A stretch of DNA of 64,000 nucleotides from Thermogemmatispora tikiterensis (lineage in GTDB: Bacteria > Chloroflexota > Ktedonobacteria > Ktedonobacterales > Ktedonobacteraceae), in contig NZ_MCIF01000002.1 in NCBI RefSeq assembly GCF_003268475.1, positions 3,025,382 to 3,089,381 of the forward strand. The letters are read 5' to 3'. The position numbers and the translations under genes were made by a program. Positions 24,857-32,600 of the stretch are shown here, one piece after another; positions within the stretch are counted from its first letter, which is position 1; each line of letters starts with the position of its first letter. A model generated the notes under the pieces. It saw only the letters and a list, made by a program, of their open reading frames with translations, had not been told where the DNA came from and made no database searches.

Positions 24857-26512
24857 TTATTTCGATGGATCGCCCGCAGCCCGGCTGGCTCGCCAGCGGG
24901 CCTGGCCATCCTGAATGAGGACCAGGGGCGGAGAGTAGGGATGGTCCCTGGGCAGCGCGGGAGACCGGCCCTCTAGCAGGGCTGCAAGGGCGGCGTAGAA
25001 GTCAGCCGCTGCCGCCGCTGCGGTCAGCCCTTCGGAGTCGCCGCCGCTCTGAGTCTGAGCCTGGGCGCTTCGCTGCTGCAGCTCGCGCAGCAGCTGCTGC
25101 TTCTCCTGGGACGGGCTTTCGCCGCCGAGGGCCAGGCTGACGCGCTCGATGAGGGGACAGAGCTGCTCGGACGGCAACACGATCTGCTCAAATTTGACTA
25201 AGGTAGGGGCCACGATGCCTTCGAGGGTGGCGTCGATCAGGACGCCGCGCAGAGGCTCAGTCTGCTGGGAGAGGCGCGCGAACTCCTCGGGACCGAGGAG
25301 GTTCTGGAAGGGCGCCAGCTCTTTGTCGATGGAGGCTCTGGCGACGAGATTGTTCTGGCTCTCGGCGATGGCTCGCGCCTGCAGGAAGTGGGCCAGGGCC
25401 GCCTGAAGCTGACCGTAGCGGCCAAGGAGGGAGCCCAGGAGGCACAGCGTCTGGATGAGGCCGGGGATGTAGCTGATGCGGGAGAAGCCCTGTAAGGCCT
25501 GCCGGTAGTGGTTGAAAGCTTCGACGGGTCGACTCAGGTCTTGGAGGAGCCGCCCGAGGGAGCCTCGGCTCAGGTATTCGCAGTAGGGGGGAAGGTCGCC
25601 GGTCAGGGTCAGAGCCAGGGCTTGCTCGAAGTGGCGACGGGCGCGCTCAGTCAGGGCCAGTTGGTGATAGACTCTGCCCAGGTTGAAATGAATGGGAAAG
25701 AAGACATGACCGCTGCCGCTGCTTTCGCTCTGGAAGGCCAGGAGGTGCTCGTAGGCGGCCCGGGACTGGAGCAGGAGCTCACGCTCCTCGTAGACCTCGG
25801 CCAGGCTGATGAGTACTACGGCTTCCTGGTATGGATCGCCGAGGCGCTGGCAGAGGGCGCGGGCTTCTTCGTAGAGGCTTTGGGCTTCTTCGTAGCGCTC
25901 TTGACGGCAGGCCAGCCGCCCCAGGTCTTTGAGGGCGAGTAGTTCGTGCTCGGGGTCGCCTGCTTGCTGCAGGAGACGACGAGCCTCCTGATAGTGCCGG
26001 CGGGCTTCGTCGTAGCGCTCGCGTCGCTCGGCCAGCCGCCCCAGGTTGATGACGGTGACGGCTTCGTTGCCAGGCTCACCCAGGGTGCGCAGGATCGCGA
26101 GGGCCTGCTGATAACAGGCCAGGGCTGGCTCGCTTTGCTCCAGGTTCTCGTAGAGCTGGCCCAGGTTGTGCAGGGTGAAGGCCTCCCCTCGCCGATCCCC
26201 GGTCTGACGCAGGATGAGCAGGGCTTGCTCGTAATAGCGGCGCGCCTGCTCAGGCTGCTCTCTGGCCAGGAGCGTGCCCAGGTTGTGCAGGGTGGCAACC
26301 TGCGCCTGGAAGTCGTCCAGCCGCTGAAGGATCGAGAGAGCTTGCTCGTAACAGGCGCGGGCCTGCTCGGGCCGCCCGTGATTTTGAAAGAGGGTGCCCA
26401 ACCTGTGCAGGGTGATCCCCTCGTTCCGCTGGTCTCCTCTGGCGCGGTATTGCTGCAGTTCGCTCTGAAGCCGGGCAATTGCCTGCTCCAGCTCTTCGCC
26501 TTCGGCGGTCAT
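24857..26512 (-). CDS. Tetratricopeptide-repeat protein, second copy type
   Basis: This 551-residue protein begins MTAEGEELEQAIARLQSELQ. Roughly nine TPR units follow between residues 25 and 400 (for example LHNLGQLYENLEQSEPALAC and LINLGRLAERRERYDEARRH). A helical C-terminal region ends FYAALAALLEGRSPALPRDH, matching the tail block of the TPR protein at 20148-21593. It has no signal peptide or membrane segment. The start at 26512 has GAGGAGC upstream; the frame is open to 26740 without a better site. Such TPR stacks serve as protein-interaction scaffolds. The partner is unknown. Confidence 0.87.
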   Translation of the reverse strand: MTAEGEELEQAIARLQSELQQYRARGDQRNEGITLHRLGTLFQNHGRPEQARACYEQALSILQRLDDFQAQVATLHNLGTLLAREQPEQARRYYEQALLILRQTGDRRGEAFTLHNLGQLYENLEQSEPALACYQQALAILRTLGEPGNEAVTVINLGRLAERRERYDEARRHYQEARRLLQQAGDPEHELLALKDLGRLACRQERYEEAQSLYEEARALCQRLGDPYQEAVVLISLAEVYEERELLLQSRAAYEHLLAFQSESSGSGHVFFPIHFNLGRVYHQLALTERARRHFEQALALTLTGDLPPYCEYLSRGSLGRLLQDLSRPVEAFNHYRQALQGFSRISYIPGLIQTLCLLGSLLGRYGQLQAALAHFLQARAIAESQNNLVARASIDKELAPFQNLLGPEEFARLSQQTEPLRGVLIDATLEGIVAPTLVKFEQIVLPSEQLCPLIERVSLALGGESPSQEKQQLLRELQQRSAQAQTQSGGDSEGLTAAAAAADFYAALAALLEGRSPALPRDHPYSPPLVLIQDGQARWRASRAAGDPSK

Positions 26513-26951
26513 GGAAGCTGCTCCTCTCTCCAGTACTTGACAGACCGCCGACTGAGAGCCTGCTCTCCTGTTGCTCCGCGAGCAGGTGAGAGCATTCCGC
26601 TTCGGCTGGTCTGCTCGTGCGCTGGCTCGCTCGTCCGCTCGCCAACTGTTTCCACCACCACCGGCTTTCGCTTCCGGTCCGCTCAGGTCAGGAATGGCCC
26701 GAAGCTCCAGGGCCACGCCAGGCGGGCCACAGTTCAGCAAGCAGACACTTCTTTTCTACTCTTATGAAGAGTATACACCATCTGTACGGCTCTGTGCAGA
26801 CGGTGTCTCTTGAGCAGTGCTCTGTCCCTCGCTTGCGCTGATAGCTGCCCAGCATGACAGGCCCGCTCTCTTTGAGAGGCTTCAGACTGAGACGGACTGC
26901 TGAGCAAACTCCTGGCACTGCCACCCTGGCCATGATGCCCTCACATGAGGG
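26513..26951. other. Intergenic with first copy of a ~55-bp direct repeat
   Basis: This gap carries the TPR gene leader and, at 26729-26785, a sequence repeated at 27375-27429. The repeat ends in the shared phrase GAAGAGTATACACCATCTGT. The repeat flanks the 3' side of the first small XRE gene. Confidence 0.7.
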
Positions 26952-27206
26952 CTAGCTGCCCTCCAGACGACCTTTGATCCGCTTGCGCTCCTCTTCAGCT
27001 CGCCACTTCGGCACGTCCTCAATAATATCCGTAACGGGCACTTCGAGCGCCTCAGCGATCTTATCAATGATATATGTGGAAAGTCTCCTGTATGGATTGA
27101 TAAAAATCTCACGAATGACATGATAGCTGATTTCTGACTTTATCGAAAGACGATGTATAGACATATTTTTCTCTTGAGCTACCTCTCTCACCCGCAGGCG
27201 TAACAC
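26952..27206 (-). CDS. Small XRE-family regulator, paralog 1
   Basis: This 84-residue protein is a bare helix-turn-helix: LRLRVREVAQEKNMSIHRLS, recognition helix YHVIREIFINPYRR, then IIDKIAEALEVPVTDIIED. A charged tail PKWRAEEERKRIK follows. It is closely similar over its whole length to the gene at 27578-27832 and more distantly to that at 28934-29227. Proteins of this kind are Cro/C-protein-sized DNA-binding regulators. The gene is AT-richer than its surroundings, consistent with acquisition. No adjacent toxin is apparent. Confidence 0.85.
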   Translation of the reverse strand: MLRLRVREVAQEKNMSIHRLSIKSEISYHVIREIFINPYRRLSTYIIDKIAEALEVPVTDIIEDVPKWRAEEERKRIKGRLEGS

Positions 27207-27577
27207 GTGCTTTCCTCAACTCTCCATTGCTACATAATATGAACCAGGGGGAATAACACACTTCGCCTTCCTTGCCTGTTTGCTATCTCGCTGACGGCGA
27301 GTGACCGCCAGCGCTAGCCTCTTGCTTGCTCGCAGGGCGCCAACCAGCGTGCAGATCGATCGAGCGCGTCGCAGTTCAGCAAGCAGGCGCTTCTTTTCTG
27401 CGGCCATGAAGAGTATACACCATCTGTGAGGTTGAATGCACGTACTTTCTCTTGTTTGCGCTGGCACCTTCCCCGTATGCCAGTCTGGTGCTCTCTGCCA
27501 GCGTGCAAGTAGGGGCGGAGAGTTGAGCGGATGTCTGGTGTTATAACCCTGCAGTCAAGCGCTCAAGTGAGGAGACG
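27207..27577. other. Intergenic with second copy of the ~55-bp direct repeat
   Basis: Positions 27375-27429 repeat 26729-26785 with a few substitutions. The gap separates the two tandem XRE genes and contains the promoter region of the downstream copy. No separate gene seen. Confidence 0.65.
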
Positions 27578-27832
27578 CTAGCTGTCCTCCGGCTGGCTTT
27601 TGAGCCGCCTCCGCTCCTCTTCGGCCTGCCACTTCGGCACGTCTTCAATAATATCCGTAACGGGCACGCCGAGCGCTTCAGCGATCTTATTGATGGTATC
27701 CGAGGAAACTGGCTTGTATGGATCTATAAAAATCTCACGAACGACGTGATAGCTGAGTTGGGCTTGCAGGGAAAGACGATGCATAGACATGCCCTTTTCC
27801 CGAGCAACCTCTTTGACGCGCAGGCGTAGCAA
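27578..27832 (-). CDS. Small XRE-family regulator, paralog 2
   Basis: Same length (84 residues) and same architecture as paralog 1: LRLRVKEVAREKGMSMHRLS, YHVVREIFIDPYKP, IAEALGVPVTDIIEDVPKWQ and a charged tail. Gene plus 3' flank (including the ~55-bp repeat) is repeated with a period of about 630-645 bp, so the two copies arose by tandem duplication. The helix positions that contact DNA are mostly kept, but several residues around them differ, so the two may have distinct or graded operator affinities. That is inference. Confidence 0.87.
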   Translation of the reverse strand: MLRLRVKEVAREKGMSMHRLSLQAQLSYHVVREIFIDPYKPVSSDTINKIAEALGVPVTDIIEDVPKWQAEEERRRLKSQPEDS

Positions 27833-27907
27833 GCTAGCTCCCCAATAGGTTTTTTTTAAGCATACCAGCCAGTGACTATATAGGTAATTCCATTCTTCGA
27901 TACTATC

Positions 27908-28345
27908 TTCAAAGAAAATATTTTCAAATTAATACTTTCAAGATATAATTTAGGAGGCGGTTGGTTAGGATCGTCCCGTGAGGGAGTTGGGAGCTGGCTG
28001 GCGGAAGCGTCACGTGGTTGGCAGAGGAAGGAAGTAAGCGATGACGAAAGGGGAACAGGGGAAAGCAAGTGATGATGGGATTGGCGCTGATGACCTTAAG
28101 GCTACCAGGTACATTCTCCTATCCTGGGAGCCATTTTCAAGGGAATATTTACAAATTAGCACTTTCAAGGTATAATCCAGAGTGGGTTAGGACTGCCCCT
28201 TGAGGAAAAAGGGATTTGATGGAAGCGTCACGTTGTTGGTAGAGAAAGGAAGTGAGTGATGACGAAAGGGGAACGGGGGGGGAAGCAGGTGATGATGGGG
28301 GTCGGAGCAGACGACCTCAAGGCCATCAAGTACATTCTCCTGTTT
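27908..28345 (+). repeat. Two diverged tandem copies of a ~218-bp unit
   Basis: Copy 1 (about 27908-28130) and copy 2 (about 28134-28345) share an AT-rich box ending TTTCAAG(A/G)TATAAT. They also share GGAAGCGTCACG, a GGAAGT ribosome-binding site, an ATG and the first ~27 codons of a gene. The ATGs at 28041 and 28259 are 218 bp apart. Copy 1 is cut where copy 2 begins. Confidence 0.85.
28041..28175 (+). pseudogene. Truncated 5' copy of the small gene at 28259
   Basis: A 44-codon frame begins MTKGEQGKASDDGIGADDLK and matches the first ~27 codons of the intact downstream gene. It then runs into the upstream box of the second repeat copy and stops. Promoter-like and ribosome-binding sequences are kept (AAGGAAG before the ATG), so it could still be translated as a peptide. 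It is best seen as the residue of a tandem duplication. Confidence 0.7.
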
Positions 28346-28651
28346 TATGGGCGTTACCTGCAGTCGGGCCAGGCTGGTCAGCCGGTGAGCCATCGCAGCA
28401 TCAACCGTATACAGCTTGTCCTGCTCAAAGTTGAGCAGATTATCAGCGGGCAGGTTATCCTTCTGAGGTGGGACGAGCTGGGGCTGATCACCGAGGCAAT
28501 TGCCACCTTCACCGAGCTGGTGCGCCGCAAGATTGCCGCCTCCAAGGAGCGTGATGAGGTGCTGGCCAACTGCGAGCAGCTCCACAACTACCTGAGCCTG
28601 GTCCTGCCGTCCATCCATCCAACCCTGAAAGGAGGTGGGAGCCTTTCCTGA
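28259..28651 (+). CDS. Hypothetical small helical protein
   Basis: This 130-residue protein is predicted to be helical: GADDLKAIKYILLFYGRYLQ, INRIQLVLLKVEQIISGQ, then LITEAIATFTELVRRKIAAS, and a last helix with NCEQLHNYLSLVLPSI. A GTG three bases upstream is an alternative start; AAAGGAAG favours the ATG at 28259. Its promoter region and first codons are duplicated just upstream. No family recognised. It lies between the XRE paralogs and the TIR-NTPase gene and may belong with them. Confidence 0.7.
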   Translation: MTKGERGGKQVMMGVGADDLKAIKYILLFYGRYLQSGQAGQPVSHRSINRIQLVLLKVEQIISGQVILLRWDELGLITEAIATFTELVRRKIAASKERDEVLANCEQLHNYLSLVLPSIHPTLKGGGSLS

Positions 28652-28933
28652 GACATCCTGCAACTGAAGAGGGTCTTCGCTTTTCCTCTACCCCTACTCT
28701 CTAAACCTCCATCTCGTCTGCTATCAGCGCCCACGTAAGAGCGCGAAGACCCCTTCTGGCGCAAGCGCTTTTCCGAACGAGCGCAGCGACGGCTATGATT
28801 CCGCGAGATGGCGCGGGTGGGAGCGTCGAGTTCTGGCCCGGCGCGTCGGGACCACGCGTGCCATCTTTTCCTTCTCTCTTCTCAATTTCGCATCGGTCCG
28901 GCATTGACTCGCCAGCCCGCCTGCCCACAGCGG

Positions 28934-29227
28934 CTATGGCGCCGGGTGGCGGGATTGACGTCCTGGCCGGCGGGGCAGCACTGCCAGCTCCGCCGCCAGG
29001 GCGCGCTGTTCGCGGACCATCTCCTCTTCCGAGACATCTTCCAGCAGGACGGTCGTCGGCACTCCCAAAGCGTGCGCAATGCGGTTCACGGTCTCCGTGT
29101 TGGTAGGCCGATAGGGATTGCGATAGATGGCCTTGATGATGTTATAACTGACCTCTGCCCGCTGGGATAACTGGTTCATGGATATACCCTTCTCACGTGC
29201 AATCTCTTTGATACGCAGCCGAAGCAC
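28934..29227 (-). CDS. Small XRE-family regulator, paralog 3
   Basis: About 97 residues from a GTG at 29227, chosen because it restores the LRLRIKEIAREKGISMNQLS start seen in the two paralogs and has GAGGGA upstream. The HTH core is YNIIKAIYRNPYRP, then VNRIAHALGVPTTVLLEDVS. The C-terminal tail differs from the paralogs (Glu/Arg-rich, then Arg-Arg-Pro-Gly). It is divergently placed 381 bp from the TIR-NTPase gene, so it is the best local candidate for that gene's regulator. That is inference from position only. Confidence 0.82.
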   Translation of the reverse strand: MLRLRIKEIAREKGISMNQLSQRAEVSYNIIKAIYRNPYRPTNTETVNRIAHALGVPTTVLLEDVSEEEMVREQRALAAELAVLPRRPGRQSRHPAP

Positions 29228-29608
29228 GATTCTTCCCTCATAAGCGAAGATAGTGCTATCAGTATAGCTCACTTATGCCATTTATGGAAGAACTTCTTAA
29301 GAATTTTTTACTGGGCCGGAAGGAGGCCTTGATGCTTATCTCCTCTCTACTGTACACAAGAGGCCCCAACTCCCTGGATGGCGCCGGGGCCGAACCTATG
29401 GTATACTGGGCGAAGAAGCAGGCAATTTTGCGAGACAAGAGCAAACGCCGGCGAGGCCTGGGGCCAGGCTCAGGGACTCACTGATCCTTCTCCGGGAGAG
29501 CCTGCCGGGAGAGCCTGCCGGGAGAGCCTGCGGGTTGCGACTCAGCCGGCGAAAAGAAAGCGGAGCCGATTGCCATTCACGTGAGCTGAGGCAGGCCGGA
29601 GGAGCAGC
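29228..29608. promoter_or_regulatory. Divergent region between XRE paralog 3 and the TIR-NTPase gene
   Basis: A TATACT box lies at 29400-29405 on the plus strand, but no clear -35 precedes it. Three perfect 13-bp tandem copies lie at 29492-29530. The ribosome-binding site GGAGGAG is 6 nt before the ATG at 29609. A 69-codon frame at 29275-29484 is not supported as a gene. Confidence 0.5.
29492..29530. repeat. Three perfect 13-bp tandem repeats
   Basis: The unit CCGGGAGAGCCTG occurs three times head to tail without mismatch, ending 78 bp before the start codon of the TIR-NTPase gene. It could be a regulator-binding array or a slippage product. Confidence 0.92.
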
Positions 29609-32600
29609 ATGCAGCCGGGAGCTGGCGCCAGCGGGAGCTTACGCGTCTATCTCAGCTATGCCAGCGCCGAGCGCTCGTGGAGCGAGCGCATTGCCCAACG
29701 GGTGCGGATGGCCGCGCGCGGGGCGGGTTTAGAGCCGCCCGTCATCACAGGGCCGGGGCAGATCCTGGCCGGCAGCGACACCCAGCAAGCCAGGCGCGCC
29801 GCCCTGGAGAGCGCTGATCTGATCCTGCTGCTGGTCAGTCCTGACTTCTTCGAGAGTCCCGACTGTCTCGACGACCAGGAGGTGGCCCTGGCGCGGCGCG
29901 ACGACGGGGTTGTCGTCGTCCCCATCATCGTGCGTCCTGTGGGCTGGAAGTATACCGAGCTTGGCCGACTGGAAGCTCTGCCTCCGGGCCACCCGCTCAG
30001 CCGCTCGCGCGATGAAGGACTGTATCTTGTTGAGGAAGGGCTACGCCAGCTCATCAGCGAGCGATGGCGGCGTCGCCAGCAAGCTGCCGGCGCCAGTTTG
30101 TTCCTGCCCCAGCATGAGCAGGCTCTGCGCGCCATGTTGATCGATCATCAGCCCTTCATCGCCAGCCGACTGGAGGGCTTCGTCGGGCGCAGCGTCGAGC
30201 TGGCCGCCCTTCGTCAGCAGATCGCCGAACTGCAGCCGGGCGGCGGTTATCTGATCATCAGCGCTCAGGCTGGCCAGGGCAAAAGCAGCCTCATCGCCCG
30301 TCTCGTGCAGGAAGAAGGGCCGGAGCGCGTCCCGCATCACTTCCTGCCGCTTGACCCGCCCATCGATCATGTCGTCGCCCTCCTGCGCGACCTGCTGGCG
30401 CGTCTCATCTTTGCCCAGGCCCTCGACCCGACGCCTCTGCTGGTGGCCGGCACCAGTCGCGCCGCCCTGACGACCGCTTTCTGGAATCTCCTGAACGAGC
30501 TGGGCAGCCGTGGCGAGCGCGTCCTGATCTGCATCGATGGTCTGGATCAGCTTCCGCGTGACCCCAGCGGCAGACGCGACCTGAGCTTTCTCCCCACGCC
30601 ACCGCCGGCGGGCTGTGTTCTTGTGCTGGGCAGCCGGCCCGACGATCTCCTGACGGCCTTGCGCCAGCGTGGGCCGGTGCGTGAGTATCGCCTGCCGCCA
30701 CTCAGTCGCGCCGATTTCGACCAGCTCCTGCGCGAGCGTGGCCTGCAGCTCACACGCGCCGAAGGCGACCGGCTCTACGCCTTCATGGAGCAGAACACCC
30801 TCTACCTTGACCTGGCGGCGCGCGAGCTGGAGCGCGATCCGGCCCTCACCGCGGACGCCCTCAGAGAGCGCCTCTCCAGTGACCCCGCCAATATTTTCAG
30901 CCTGAGCATCGACCGTCTCAAGCTGCATCCCCTGTGGGAGCGCGTCATTTATCCCCTGCTTGGCCTGCTGCTGGTCGCCCGCGAAGCGCTGGGGCCGGAG
31001 CAGCTCAGCCAGATCCTGGCGCCGCTGCCCACCTACCAGGTGCGCGACGCCCTGCAGCAGCTTGGCGGTTTGCTCGTCGCCGACGGTGTCGGGCGCCGCA
31101 GTCTCTTCCATCCCAGGCTGCGCGACTATCTACGCCAGGACCCTGAGCAGCCGGCCAGGCCCTATCTGTTCAGCGCTGCCGAAGAGGCCCACTGGCATCG
31201 GGTGTTGGCCGACTGGTGCGAGCGTGGCGGCAGTGACAGTGAGCTAATCTGGCAAGAGGCGCGTCACGATCCCGACGAGGCCGCGCGTCGGCGTTACGCC
31301 CGTCAGCATCTGGCGGCCCACCTCTTCTATGGGCGGGGCTGGGAGCGGCTCTTTGCCCTGCTTGACGCCGGTCACTATGGGCAGAGCAAGATCCGCCAGC
31401 TTGATCCGAGCACCCGCGCCTATGCCAGCGACCTCGACTTTGGGCGGCAGGCCGCTGCCTGGGAGGGTTGGAGCTTCAGCGAGGGCCTGGCCCAACTGCC
31501 GCGGCTGTGGCACTACACCCTGCTGCGCTGCAGCCTGAGCAGCCAGGCCGAGCGCTATCCGCCGGAAGCCTTCGCCCTGCTCGTCCAGCTTGGGCGGCAG
31601 CAAGAGGCCCTTGGGCTGGCCGATCTCATCAGCGATCCCGGGCGGCAGATCGAGGCACTGGTAGCCATCGCGCGCCAGCTTCAGGAGCAGGGGGCGCCTG
31701 AGAGCGACTACGGGCCGCTCTACTGGCGTGTCTGCGACGTGGCGCGGCAGAGCGGCGAGCCGGACCGTCTGGCGCCCTTGCTGAGTGAGCTGGCGAAGGA
31801 CCTCTACCGGGCTGGCTGGTCTGAGCCGGCCCTGCAGCTCTGGCGGGCCGCCATCAGCGTAGCGCGGCGCGCAGTTCCGGCTGATCTCTGTGCCGAGGCC
31901 CTGCAGCAGATCGCCGAGGGGCTGGCCGAGGCGGGCCAGAGCGCCGAGATCGAGGAGATCATCGAGGCCATGCCTGCCAATACCCTGCAGGATGAGGCAC
32001 GGCTGACACTGGTCGAGGCGCTGGCCCGCGCCCGGCGCTGGGATGAGGCCAGCGAGATCCTGGAGACCATCAGCGAAAGCGCCGCGCAGCAGCGCGCTGA
32101 AGCGCTGGCCGTGCTGGGGCGCGAGCTGGCCCAGGCCGGCGAGCCGGCGCGAGCGCAGCGACTCTGGCAGCAGGCGGAGCGGCAGGCGCTCAGCATCTCC
32201 GGCGGCAGGCCGCAAGCCAGGGCCCTGGTCGCGCTGGTGCGAGCTTTGGCCCGCGCCCAGCAATGGAGCGAAGCCGAGCGGATCTGCGAGCTTGTGCCCG
32301 ACCCGTGGCGGCGAGGAGAAGCCTGGCTAGAGCTGGTTCACGCCTGCGCAGCTAGCGGGCGCTGGCGAGAAGCCGAAGCCAGCAGTGAGCGTCTGGAGGA
32401 CGAGAGGCAGCAGGCGGAGGCCCGCCAGAGTCTGGCCGAGGCGCTGGCCGCTGCCGGGCGCTGGCAGGAGGCCGAGGCGCATAGCCTCCGCATCCCGCTC
32501 CCACGCCAACGCCTGCAGGCCCTCGCGCGGCTTGGGCAGGCCCGGGCCGAGCGTGGTCAGCTCAGCGAGGCGCAGCGGCTCTGGCAGCAGGCCGAGGCGG

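Noticed and set aside
29275..29484. Possible 69-residue protein before the TIR-STAND gene
   Set aside because: It has no ribosome-binding site, crosses the promoter region, and its second half is Arg/Gly-rich with no fold-like pattern.
29492..29530. CRISPR array
   Set aside because: The 13-bp repeats have no spacers and there are no cas genes. The 4-bp runs elsewhere are microsatellites.
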